Source: Sabellastarte sp. h YS-2021
Lineage: Eukaryota > Annelida > Polychaeta > Sabellida > Sabellidae
Direction: 5' to 3'
DNA: 64,000 bases
NCBI GenBank assembly: GCA_964017235.1
Contig: OZ024929.1
Coordinates: 65,319,603-65,383,602, forward strand
Shown: piece after piece, positions 32,401 to 43,296 of the stretch
Numbering within the stretch: the first letter of the stretch is position 1
Layout: each line of letters starts with the position of its first letter
Made by a program: the position numbers and the translations under genes
Notes under the pieces: model-generated
What the model was told of the DNA's origin: nothing
The model's input: the letters and a program-made list of their open reading frames with translations, nothing else
The model's database searches: none

Positions 32401-35400
32401 CCTAGAGGTTTGGGATGGTAAACCAACATGTAGGAAATCATGGGCTAGGAATCCTCTGGTGTGGTCCGATTTGACCTTGGGCCCCCCTTCAAGGTCAAAC
32501 AAGCATAGCCAAACTTAAAAGTGCTTATAACTCGCTTATTATTGGTCCTAGAGGTTTGGGATGGTATAGCAACATATAGGAAATCATGTGCAGGGAATCT
32601 TCTGGTGTGGTCAGATTTGACCTTGGCCCTCTCCTTCAAGGTCAAACGAGGATAGGCAAAGTTTAAAGTGCTTATAACTCGCTTATTATTGGCCCTAGAG
32701 GTTTGGGATGGTATACCAACACATAGGAAATCATGGGCAGGGAATCTTTTGGTGTGGTTAGATTTGACCTTGGGCCTCTCCTTCAAGGTCAAACGAGGAT
32801 AACCAAACTGAAAAGTGCTTATAACTCACTTATTATTAGTCCTAGAGGTTTGTGATGGAATACCAACATATAGGAAATCATGGGCTGGGAACCCTCTGGT
32901 GTGGTCAGATTTGACCTTGGGCCTCTCGTTAAAGGTCAAACGAGGATAGCCAAACTTAAAAGTGCTTATAACTCGCTTATTATTGGTCCTAGAGGTTTGT
33001 GATGGTAAACCAACATATAGGAAATCATGTGCTGGGAATCATCTGGTGTGGTCGCATTTGACCTAGGGCCCCTCCTTCAAGGTCAAATGAGGATAGCCAA
33101 ACTTAAAAGTGCTTATAACTCGCTTATTATTGGTCCTAGAGGTTTGGGATGGTATACCAACATATAGGAAATCATGTGCTGGGAATCTTCTGGTGTGGTC
33201 AGATTTGACCTTGGGCCCCTCGTTCAAGGTCAAGCGAGCATAGCCAAACTTAAAAGTGTTTATAACTCGCTTATTATTGGTCCTAGAGGTTTGGGATGGT
33301 ATACCAACATATAGGAAATCATGGGCTGGGAATCTTCTGGTGTGGTCGGATTTGACCTTGGGCCCCTCGTTCAAGGTCAAAAGGGGATAGCCAAACTGGA
33401 AAGTGCTTATAACTCGCTTATTATTGGTCCTAGAGGTTTGTGATGGTATACCAACATATGGGAAATCATGTGCTGGGAATCTTCTGGTGTGGTCGCATTT
33501 GACCTTGGGCCCCCCCTTCAAGGTCAAACGAGGATAGCCAAACTGAAAAGTGCTTATAACTCGCTTATTATTGGTCCTAGAGGTTTGGGATGGTATACCA
33601 ACATATAGGAAATCATGTGCTGGGAATCTTCTGGTGTGGTCGCATTTGACCTTGGGCCCTCCCTTCAAGGTCAAACGAGGATAGCCAAACTGAAAAGTGC
33701 TTATAACTCGCTTATTATTGGTCCTAGAGGTTTTGGATGGTATACCAACATATAGGAAATCATGGGCTGGGAATCTTCTGGTGTGGTTAGATTTGACCTT
33801 GGGCCTCTCCTTCAAGGTCAAACGAGGATAGCCAAACTGAAAAGTGCTTATAACTGGCTTATTATTAGTCCTAGAGGTTTGGGATGGTATACCATCATAT
33901 ACGAAATCATGGGCTGGGAATCTTTTGGTGTGGTCGGATTTGACCTTGGGCCTCTCCTTCAAGGTCAAAAGAGGATAGCCAAACATACAAATGCTTATAA
34001 CTTGCTTATTATTGGTCCTAGAGCTTTGGGATGGTAAACCAACATGTAGGAAATCATGGGCTAGGAATCCTCTGGTGTGGTCCGATTTGACCTTGGGCCC
34101 CTCCTTCAAGGTCAAACAAGCATAGCCAAACTTAAAAGTGCTTATAACTCGCTTATTATTGGTCCTAGAGGTTTGGGATGGTAAACCAACATGTAGGAAA
34201 TCATGGGCTAGGAATCCTCTGGTGTGGTCCGATTTGACCTTGGGCCCCCCTTCAAGGTCAAACAAGCATAGCCAAACTTAAAAGTGCTTATAACTCGCTT
34301 ATTATTGGTCCTAGAGGTTTGGGATGGTATAGCAACATATAGGAAATCATGTGCAGGGAATCTTCTGGTGTGGTCAGATTTGACCTTGGCCCTCTCCTTC
34401 AAGGTCAAACGAGGATAGGCAAAGTTTAAAGTGCTTATAACTCGCTTATTATTGGCCCTAGAGGTTTGGGATGGTATACCAACACATAGGAAATCATGGG
34501 CAGGGAATCTTTTGGTGTGGTTAGATTTGACCTTGGGCCTCTCCTTCAAGGTCAAACGAGGATAACCAAACTGAAAAGTGCTTATAACTCACTTATTATT
34601 AGTCCTAGAGGTTTGTGATGGAATACCAACATATAGGAAATCATGGGCTGGGAACCCTCTGGTGTGGTCAGATTTGACCTTGGGCCTCTCGTTAAAGGTC
34701 AAACGAGGATAGCCAAACTTAAAAGTGCTTATAACTCGCTTATTATTGGTCCTAGAGGTTTGTGATGGTAACCCAACATATAGGAAATCATGTGCTGGGA
34801 TTCATCTGGTGTGGTCGCATTTGACCTAGGGCCCCTCCTTCAAGGTCAAATGAGGATAGCCAAACTTAAAAGTGCTTATAACTCGCTTATTATTGGTCCT
34901 AGAGGTTTGGGATGGTATACCAACATATAGGAAATCATGTGCTGGGAATCTTCTGGTGTGGTCAGATTTGACCTTGGGCCCCTCGTTCAAGGTCAAGCGA
35001 GGATAGGCAAAGTTTAAAGTGCTTATAACTCGCTTATTATTGGTCCTAGAGGTTTGGGATGGTATACCAACATATAGGAAACCATGGGCTGGGAATCTTT
35101 TGGTGTGGTCAGATTTGACCTTGGACGTCTCCTTCAAGGTCAAACGGGGATAGCCAAACTGGAAAGTGCTTATAACTCGCTTATTATTGGTCCCAGAGGT
35201 TTGGGATGGTATACCAACATATAGGAAATCATGTGCTGGGAATCTTCTGGTGTGGTCGCATTTGACCTTGGGCCCCCCCTTCAAGGTCAAACGAGCATAG
35301 CCAAACTTAAAAGTGTTTATAACTCGCTTATTATTGGTCCTAGAGGTTTGGGATGGTATACCAACATATAGGAAATCATGGGCTGGGAATCTTCTGGTGT

Positions 35401-36490
35401 GGTCGGATTTGACCTTGGGCCCCTCGTTCAAGGTCAAAAGAGCATAGCCAAACTTAAAAGTGCTTATAACTCGCTTATTATTGGTCCTAGAGGTTTGTGA
35501 TGGTATACCAACATATGGGAAATCATGTGCTGGGAATCTTCTGGTGTGGTCGCATTTGACCTTGGGCCCCCCCTTCAAGGTCAAACGAGGATAGCCAAAC
35601 TGAAAAGTGCTTATAACTCGCTTATTATTGGTCCTAGAGGTTTGGGATGGTATACCAACATATAGGTAATAATGTGCTGGGAATCTTCTGGTGTGGTCGC
35701 ATTTGACCTTGGGCCCCCCCTTCAAGGTCAAACGAGGATAGCCAAACTGAAAAGTGCTTATAACTCGCTTATTATTGGTCCTAGAGGTTTTGGATGGTAT
35801 ACCAACATATAGGAAATCATGGGCTGGGAATCTTCTGGTGTGGTTAGATTTGACCTTGGGCCTCTCCTTCAAGGTCAAACGAGGATAGGCAAACTTAAAA
35901 GTGCTTATAACTCGCTTATTATTAGTCCTAGAGGTTTGTGATGGTATACCAACATATAGGTAATAATGTGCTGGGAATCTTCTGGTGTGGTCGCATTTGA
36001 CCTTGGGCCCCCCCTTCAAGGTCAAACGAGGATAGCCAAACTGAAAAGTGCTTATAACTCGCTTATTATTGGTCCTAGAGGTTTTGGATGGTATACCAAC
36101 ATATAGGAAATCATGGGCTGGGAATCTTCTGGTGTGGTTAGATTTGACCTTGGGCCTCTCCTTCAAGGTCAAACGAGGATAGGCAAACTTAAAAGTGCTT
36201 ATAACTCGCTTATTATTAGTCCTAGAGGTTTGTGATGGTATACCAACATATAGGAAATCATGGGCTGGGAACCCTCTGGTGTGGTCGGATTTGACCTTGG
36301 GCCTCTCGTTAAAGGTCAAACGAGGATAGCCAAACTTAAAGTGCTTATAACTCGCTTATTATTGGTCCTAGAGGTTTGTGATGGTAAACCAACATCGCAT
36401 TTGATGTTGGCCCCCTCGTTCAAGGTCCAACGAGCATACCCAAACTTAAAAGTGCTTATAACTCGCTTGTTATTGGTCCTAGATGTTGCA
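29440..36490. repeat. 147-bp satellite array 3 (about 48 units) with 1,763-bp higher-order repeat
   Basis: It contains units of 147 bp with few indels, so minus-strand frames stay open for up to 497 codons. Identical landmarks recur every 1,763 bases (30236, 31999, 33762; and 31300, 33063, 34826), which is 12 x 147 minus 1. The missing base is in 'gggccccccttcaagg' (near 30718, 32481, 34244). The segment at 29500-30200 recurs at an offset of 5,436 (3 x 1,763 + 147) near 34940-35640. Copies look near-identical, with isolated changes such as ggtaacccaac near 34769. Confidence 0.95.
31300..34825. repeat. Two full 1,763-bp higher-order repeat copies
   Basis: 31300-33062 and 33063-34825 each contain the same ordered series of 12 unit variants; I saw no difference for long stretches. 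Partial copies lie on both sides (before 31300 and after 34826). Confidence 0.9.
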
Positions 36491-37670
36491 GAAACACCAT
36501 ATATTACTTTGTTTTCTTCTTTTTATATTTGTAAAAAGGTCTTCATAATCTTTGATTAAAGGTCATAGGAAACATTGTCAGATCATTCATCAACAATAAC
36601 ATATACATATGAAAGTTCAATTTTTGTAAAAATAAGATGCGTCTGGACAAGGTTACACGGTATATCCAGTCACTTTGTTACTGTTTTTTCAAGATTTGCA
36701 CAACTGTCGCCATCTGTTTTTATGAATTTTATTTGTCTATAACACATCATTCTGGCGCTGTAAGTTTCTGAAATAGCCTGGAGAACATCTTTTATATTTG
36801 TTTCAGATAAAGAAATATTTAGAGAGGTATATAAGCAAGTTGGATAAAAATCAAAAACAATGCAGTCAACCAGGTTCAACTGTGAGATGAGTTTTGATAG
36901 TTATTTTTTAATTTTGAAAACTAATTATTGCTAGGGGATGAAATAAATACAACATAAATGTCTTTAGAACTGGGCCTCAAGCAAGGATAATCACAAAAGT
37001 TCCCCAAATTAGTTCAGAAGTTTCCCATCGAGGCTGTAAACAATGCTTTCATCATAGTATACAGAATGCCGCTACCAAACTATAGTATATAGTGTTGATA
37101 AAAATTTCCACCAAACACATTTAATTTTCTCAGTCTCAACAAAGGCTTAAAAATTTAGAAAAAAAAATGTAACCAGCTAATTTCCAAAACTTAAAATTAT
37201 CCAAACTTATGGTCAAAAAGTACTGAACTACTATCTGCAGGAAAGACCACTATATAATGAATTGTTTCATGAACTGATAATATAAAAGACTTTTATTAAA
37301 AGTTAGAACTTTAAGGATACTTTCAAATAAATTTAATAAATTTGACTACAACATCATGCTTTGATAAATTATTTATGCAAGTGAAAAGAAATTGTATATT
37401 TTGATTTCACTTTACATCATACTTTATCTTGATAGAAGTACCGGTGATAAAAGGCAAAAAACAGTATTCAGTACATTTTAATGACAACTTTTGAATTTAT
37501 CAACAGATCCTTAGTTTTATGTAGATATTTCACTAGTGAAAGGCTACTTTCCCATCACAGTTTAAGAACCTTGAACAAAATAGGAGGAGGTAATATCTCA
37601 TACAAATGTTTACGCTTTCTGCATTCCAAGACAGGCCTATTTATAGCAAATCTGTGTTTGTTTGAACTGT
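36491..37670. other. AT-rich non-coding DNA
   Basis: No gene is supported. A minus-strand ORF at 36670-36879 has a pyrimidine-rich acceptor-like tract and a short protein-like end (DVLQAISETYSARMMCYRQI), but no family is recognised and one exon alone is weak evidence. The plus-strand ORF at 37481-37798 has no motif. Confidence 0.4.
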
Positions 37671-38060
37671 TAAGGCCCTTGCACATTTACGCGGCACGCT
37701 GTGGCGCGGTACTATTTTTACTACATGCTAAGCAGGCAAATTTTCTTTACTTTGTACATTTGGGCGATTTTTCCCAGCGGTTTTCACTGGTGGAGTAAAA
37801 AGCCAACATATTGTTTTTCCTCGTAGAAGATCTAGAAGATGATTGATGACGTCACAGGCTCATAAGGAAGTTCTGTTTAGTTGGAGATCTAATGTATACA
37901 TTTACAAACTGAAGGAAGATAACGAGTTTCTTTGCCAGGAAAAAGCCCACTAGCCTTTATTTTTTCCAGATGCTGTATTTTTTCTCAGGTTTTACATAAT
38001 TTTTAACCACTTAAGCTCATTGTACACTAGCGCGGCACGATGCGGCACGGCTAAATAAAA
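37671..38060 (+). repeat. Pair of ~40-bp direct repeats about 350 bp apart
   Basis: Near 37671 the sequence runs ttaaggcccttgcaca then cgcggcacgctgtggcgcgg; near 38018 it runs ttaagctcattgtaca then cgcggcacgatgcggcacgg. The TTAAG...GCGGCACG pattern looks like the end of a small DNA transposon. Both copies face the same way, so this is not a simple inverted-repeat element. Confidence 0.55.
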
Positions 38061-38400
38061 TAGAAATAAAGGAAGTAGTTCAATGCATATACACCTATAT
38101 TTCTAATGCTATTTATGCCTCTTGTACCATATATTTTTTTAATATAAACCACATTTTCATTCTGGGTGTTTGTCTACTGAATTAAGTTAACTTCACAATT
38201 TTTGTGAAAAACATTTCCTATGGCCTTTAACGATGACTGTATTTTATGTAATTTATGTAATTTTATGTAATTACTTTTACATGACAATATGGACACATTC
38301 TTTCTGTGTAAAGATATACACATCCATGCCAATTTAATACAGTGGATTCAACCTTTTGTTTTTCCACTCAATGAGAATTTGGAGAAAAGACACTGTTGTA
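38061..38400. other. AT-rich spacer
   Basis: No ORF, RNA gene or repeat recognised. 'gtaatttatgtaattttatgtaatt' is a short local reiteration near 38249. Confidence 0.5.
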
Positions 38401-38404
38401 TATA

Positions 38405-38638
38405 CTGCCTTGCTACCAATTATCGCCGGGTACCAATTATCGCCAGACAGAATTCAAATGGATATAACTTCACCAAAGTAGCATCCCAAGCCTAGCAAAT
38501 AAGGTAAAACTATAACCAAAGTGAGTGGAACAAATACACAACAAAGAGCTTTCAAAATATATAACCATAACTGAAATATGAACGTTTTATTTTCTGGTGG
38601 CGATAATTGGTAGCCGGCGATAGTTGGTAGCAAGGCAG
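38405..38638. mobile_element. 234-bp MITE with ~40-bp terminal inverted repeats
   Basis: The left end starts CTGCCTTGCTACCAATTATC and the right end, read inward, CTGCCTTGCTACCAACTATC. Within each end the block 'taccaa(t/c)tatcgcc' is present twice. It is flanked by TATA on both sides (38401-38404, 38639-38642), compatible with a TA or TATA duplication. There is no coding capacity. Confidence 0.85.
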
Positions 38639-38642
38639 TATA

Positions 38643-39020
38643 CTTCAAGGATGGAAAAAAACATGTAGCCTTGTTCAGGTGCACAGATTGTTTCATTTTA
38701 AATCACCATTTTAATCACCTTTTCAATATAAGACCAATTTGTGGCATTGTCTGATGGAATATTGGTGATGGATGTGCCCAAGATGAATACAAATAATATT
38801 TGACAAGTCCCAATAATAACAGACATTGCATCATATTCATTTTATTTCCTGTAATATACCACAGTACATTGTAGAAATAATATCATGTATTACTGACATT
38901 ATCTACAGATAACATAGCTTTCAGATAATTTGTTTATTTTTAAAGCTGTAAAACTGTTTTTGAAATAAGTAAGGTTAATTGCTGGTGGTTTATATTTGCC
39001 GTAATCTTGATCAACCATCC
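38643..39020. other. AT-rich spacer
   Basis: Nothing recognised between the MITE and the satellite relic. Confidence 0.5.
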
Positions 39021-39024
39021 TAAC

Positions 39025-39310
39025 CTGTAATGACTAATTTAAAAGTGTTTATAACTCGTTTATTATTGGTCCTACAGGTTAGCAATGTGAAACCAGTGTA
39101 CAGTAAATCATGGGTTGGGAATCTTCTGATGTGATCAGATTTCACTTTGGGCCTTTCCTTCAAGGTCAAAAGAGGATAGCCAAAGTTAAAGGTGTTCTTA
39201 GCTTGCTTATTATTGGTCCTAGGGTTTGCAATATGAAATCAACCTATGGGAAACCATAGCTAGGAATAATCTGATGTGGATAGATTTGGCTTTGAGCCCT
39301 GTTTTGAGTT
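39025..39310 (+). repeat. Relic of two 147-bp satellite units
   Basis: The text 'aaaagtgtttataactcgtttattattggtcct' and, one unit later, 'cttgcttattattggtcctag' match the satellite unit with many substitutions; 'ccttcaaggtcaaaagaggatagcc' is preserved at about 39158. No flank is kept. Confidence 0.8.
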
Positions 39311-39515
39311 ATACAGTTATAAGTAGAGACTTTGGGAAAGGCTAAGACAGTTGTAAAGTAAATGCAGTTTATGGGAATGATCACCTCTTGAACTCTAACA
39401 TCCTTTTATAAAGGTAAACAGCAGTAGTTTAATCTTGTGAAGAAAACCACATTATGGAGGAATACATCTCATAATAGGATACAAATAGTAACAACTTGAT
39501 ATAATACATAGCACA
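39311..39515. other. Spacer before the gag relic
   Basis: No feature recognised. It may include leader sequence of the retroelement that follows. Confidence 0.35.
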
Positions 39516-40260
39516 ATGAAAATATTCAGAAAGTTTTTTTTTAATATCCTTGTTCCAGCTCCAATGGAGGTAAAAGGTGACTTACTTAGTAATTCGACAT
39601 TTTTCAAAGATCAATGGGAAAATTACAAAGTTACCACTGGACTAAGAGAGAAATCAAAGAATGTAAGGTTTGCAAGTTTAAGATCTGTTATAGGTAGACT
39701 TGCTCCAAGTCTTTGTATTTATATCCATCAGCAACTACAACAGTTAAATTTAAACTGGACACTATATTCATTATAGCACAAGCATTCTCGAGTATGGGGG
39801 ATAGTCTCTGAAAAAAACGGGCTGGTTGTTTCTCCAAAGATCATACAGTACCCATATATTACACAAAAGACAAAAGGACTTGGTGAAAGTCTATCTTATG
39901 GGTAGACATAGTTTTAGAATCTTAGTAAATATGCAAAGATATAGCAAAGTGCATAAAGGCACTTTAGGTCAAATAACTAAAGTTATTTCAAAGCAACCCA
40001 AAATGAGATTTACAAACAGTACAAGTTCTACTCAATTAAAATGTGGATCACTGGGTTAACAGACTGAGACAACTTTTAAAGTCTTGCAACTTTGAAGCAA
40101 TGATTGACAGTTTGTGGAGAGACTGAGTGGTTATGGGGATGAAATACAAGGCCGCAAGAGCACAGATGTTTAGATAGAAGGTAGCCAATGTAAATGCAGC
40201 AGTTGACATGCTGAGAGCTAGTGAAGTAGCTGCTCAACACATAAAAGAGGTTGAGCAAGG
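39516..40260 (+). pseudogene. Ty3/Gypsy-type gag fragment, heavily broken
   Basis: The first frame reads PAPMEVKGDLLSNSTFFKDQ then YKVTTGLREKSKNVRFASLR, the N-terminal gag pattern of invertebrate Gypsy elements (P.P...GD...NW..F...W..Y). The end reads RLRQLLKSCNFEAMIDSLWR, then VVMGMKYKAARAQMF and VDMLRASEVAAQHIKE, the C-terminal capsid-like part (LR.L...C.F....D...RD..V.G). Stops and frameshifts lie between (39774, and several in 39830-40070). There is no protease, RT or LTR in the surroundings, so it is an isolated gag relic. Confidence 0.65.
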
Positions 40261-40639
40261 GACATTTAACGAAGTGGTATCACTCTGCATTGTCCGGTAC
40301 GCATCCACATCCTCGTGAACAACTTCTCCATAAGTACATGGCCCAGAGGCATGCTGTTACATTTAAAATATACCTTGTCTGTCGAGGATGACAAATTGTT
40401 CCAAGGCATACAGACCCGTCTGTTCGTCTGTTCCCCATTGCCATTACAAGAAAGGTACCCCCATCCAAAGTGTGAAAATTTCAACATTTCATTACAATTT
40501 TTCTCCTTGACTATGGAAGGGATTTATCTCTTAACTTGGATATATGTACTAGTCTGCAAGTAGATTCCCTTGCGTGAGTATGAGGCCCGGATCTTTGTTA
40601 ATTATTTTTAATGAATTTTTAAAATAATTTTTAATGCAT
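40261..40639. other. Spacer with small overlapping ORFs
   Basis: The three overlapping ORFs at 40266-40563 on both strands show no recognised family. Composition is more GC-rich than the surroundings at 40300-40450, which may be an old insertion. Confidence 0.35.
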
Positions 40640-41290
40640 TGAAATTCACGAAATCATGCACTAAATCACTTCTAACTTAAAAAGTATTGCATTTACAGTA
40701 TTTTGTTAAAGTATATTATTTAGCTACTTTATCCTTAGCTACAACATGGTGAGTAACTTTGGAACCTTTCCCAATGGCTAAGTGAGTATTAACTACTTCC
40801 TGACTTTTCAGTGGCTTCCATAATGAGTAAAGCGCTTGTAAATTAAAAGCTATTGCATTTACAGAATTGTGTTTATGTTAATCGCCTACTTTTGGGTGAG
40901 CTGCAACAGTTACATTGTAGACCTGTAGCTCATTGCATAGCTGAGCAATAGCTACTTTCAGGTTCTCACTTTTGAGTAAGTTGGTTGTAACTTGAAAACT
41001 ATTACATTTAGAGTTTTTTTTAAATTTGTTATTCATCAACTTTAGGGTCACCTATAGCAGTGACTCTGCGAAACTTTAGCTCATTAACTAGCTGAGCAGT
41101 AATATTTTCAGGTTTTCACTGTTGAGTAAATCACTTGTAACTTCAAAACTATTTCATTTCTAGAATTTTCTTTAAATATATTATGCACCTACTTTTAGGC
41201 AGCTATAAGATAGTTACATTTGGAGACCCATAGCTCATTTCATAACTGGGCAACTTGTGTCTCCTTTTATGCTTTCACTTCTACTTTGTA
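40640..41290. repeat. Diverged ~150-165-bp tandem repeat, about 4 units
   Basis: The landmark 'aaa(a/g)ctatt(g/a)catttaca/ga' occurs at 40685, 40851, 41000 and 41150 (spacings 166, 149, 150). Each unit also has 'gagtaaa-cacttgtaac', 'cctacttt-gg' and 'tagctcatt-ca-agctgagca'. It is unrelated in sequence to the 147-bp satellite, despite the similar period. Confidence 0.8.
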
Positions 41291-42539
41291 ACTCAAACCA
41301 CAGTCACCTGATGCAAAACCCATTCACGGGCACTGATTGCTTGTTTGGTTTTACGGTTGCTCTTATGATCCTAACATAATCGTTTCAGTAGAATTTCTCT
41401 TCACTAATAACATTTACCTCTTTACAGTGCTCCTTTAGAACTTTACATAGACTTTACAAGCTGTAGGGACGCTTTGTTTTTGTGTACAAAAACTTTTGTC
41501 TAGTTTTATTTTAAGATATAATATTGATGTCACTTTGTTTACATCCTGGAGGAAGCCCATGGGTGGATTTCAAAACTTAAATGGGAAATACCAAAAATAT
41601 ACTGCATTTTACGCCCGAAAATACAGCAAAATAGTACAAAATAAACATTGAAAATGGGAAATTCTGACAGAAATACCACCTAGAATAAAGTTTAATTATT
41701 TGAACATTTTTAATGGCGGTGAAATCAAAATCAAGGCATCCTATGAAAGTAGTGGTGAAATCTATGGTGGCAAAACCTGTGGTGGTGAAATCAATGTACA
41801 CCATTTGTGGGTTATGTAACAATGTTTATGGCGGTTAACATATTGTTTTTGGTTATTGTACCACTTGCTGATGTCTTTTGTCCAATTTGAGCTCAAGTGC
41901 CTGTTAGCTGTACACTTGTTAATGGGGTATGGTAGGAAGCCACTACTGTTTAGGGAGGGGTAAAATGGATTTGGGCCGACAAGTAAGTAAAAACCTGAAG
42001 AGTTGGTTTATTTTGTTGACTGATTTATGTTAATTGCATGGGGATTGTGATTACAAGGTTCAGTTTTGTTGATTTAAAATACTTTTTTAAGACTTTGTGG
42101 TTAAGTATGATACAACTGATATTTATACCAATTCGGGAGGATAAACGGGGACAAAAATATTTTGTTTCATATATGATATTTATTTAACACAACAGTGAAA
42201 TAGCCAAAAATATGTAATAAAGGAAACATTTTGATTAAAAGTTAACACATCTAGCACATAAAATAAAGGAACACTATCATGGAAATTTAGCCCATCTTCA
42301 TTTTAATCAACTGTAAACTAAATCTAAAGGTGTGTTTGCAGATCTAATCAATGGAAGCAAAAAACTTTCTTTTTATATAAAATCCTACTGAATAATAACT
42401 GACCATTGTATATTGGACCTTTGAGGTGAAACATACATGGATTAGTAAGAAGCCACACCTTTATTTTACTCTTACTAAACCCTTAGACTAACTATGTGCT
42501 GAAATGCATCACTTTGATGTGGATTATGATCTATATGTT
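41291..42539. other. AT-rich DNA with short 'gtggtgaaatc' reiteration
   Basis: No gene is seen. At 41715-41800 'ggcggtgaaatc', 'agtggtgaaatc', 'ggtggcaaaacc' and 'ggtggtgaaatc' follow each other. This is reminiscent of the motif-rich ends of the MULEs in this window, but no partner end was found. Confidence 0.4.
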
Positions 42540-42690
42540 ACGCCCAATCCATGAAATTGTCCCTTTCGTGAAATAAGCAAGAATTTTGCCCATTTCATGA
42601 AATAGGCAATTTTTCTAGTATTTGCTTGCCCATTTCGTGAAATGGCCAAAAATTATGTTGCCTGTTTCGTGAAATAGGCAATGACATTTA
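42540..42690. repeat. Cluster of four palindromic 'cccatttcgtgaaataggca' motifs
   Basis: Near 42556, 42590, 42629 and 42660 there is a motif close to 'gcc(c/t)atttc(g/a)tgaaat(a/g)(g/a)gcaa'. It is an imperfect palindrome around ATTTC-TGAAAT or ATTTCATGAAAT. Spacing is about 30-40 bases. Confidence 0.7.
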
Positions 42691-43296
42691 CGATAAAAGT
42701 TTCATGCATAAAAATATTTTATTGATTTAATGTTACTGTAAGCACTCGTGCACACTTTATTTTCATATTTTGCTGAAAAATAATTTATTTTACTGCAAAA
42801 ATTGTTAATCATAGTGCTACACTTGTCATAACACTACATATTTCACATAATTAGACAGTTCGATTAATTAGGATTAAGTATTAAACCTAAACATTAACTA
42901 GATATTAAAACACACATTATGTACAATTCAATGTTTGTTATATAACCATATTGTCACAGGATTTGTTAAGTACCTTAAGGCAGCTTGACTATTCAGGTAA
43001 CTTATGACACAAGTCATGAATGTGACTATTGTGTAAAACTCTTTTGTACAGGTTTTATGAAAATAAATCACAAGTGATCACCCAGCTAAAAACCTTTGTA
43101 GCTACAGAACCCAATTGCAATCACACTTCAGGTTCAGTGCTTGCAGAGGGCATAATGGCTTATTGTAATACACTACACAGCTACATCTTAACCCCACAAA
43201 AAATAAATGCTAATCTTACGAAAAAAGGCTGTTTCAGTTACTATTTGCTCTTTTCTAAATTTGGAATATCTAAGATAAATTAATATAAATTTGATC
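42691..43296. other. AT-rich spacer
   Basis: No convincing gene. The ORF at 43029-43283 has no recognised motif. Confidence 0.45.

Larger units (their letters stand above)
29030..36490 (+). mobile_element. Satellite-core transposable element, copy 2
   Basis: The left terminus is at about 29030 (TAATTAAGCG, then the hairpin AAGCGTCCC-TTGAAAA-GGGGACGCTT). The flank runs to about 29440 and joins array 3. The copy at 57567 becomes identical from the same TAATTAAGCG, which fixes the left border. The flank itself has a TTTGACCTTT/ATCAAGGTCA inverted pair near 29212-29236. The right border is unclear: the array decays at 36395-36490 and no right flank like that of copy 1 is visible. Confidence 0.75.

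Noticed and set aside
34826..36319. 497-codon minus-strand ORF as a candidate repeat protein
   Set aside because: It covers about ten satellite units and stops where the array varies; it shares the same text with other array ORFs and has no conserved start.
29440..36490. Centromeric satellite locus
   Set aside because: The array has a transposon flank with the same junction in three places, so it is a dispersed element; a centromere role cannot be judged from this window.
36670..36879. Terminal exon of a host gene on the minus strand
   Set aside because: The acceptor-like tract and short protein-like end are suggestive, but no partner exon or family is visible.
40266..40563. Overlapping ORFs on both strands
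   Set aside because: No family, no splice context, mutually overlapping.
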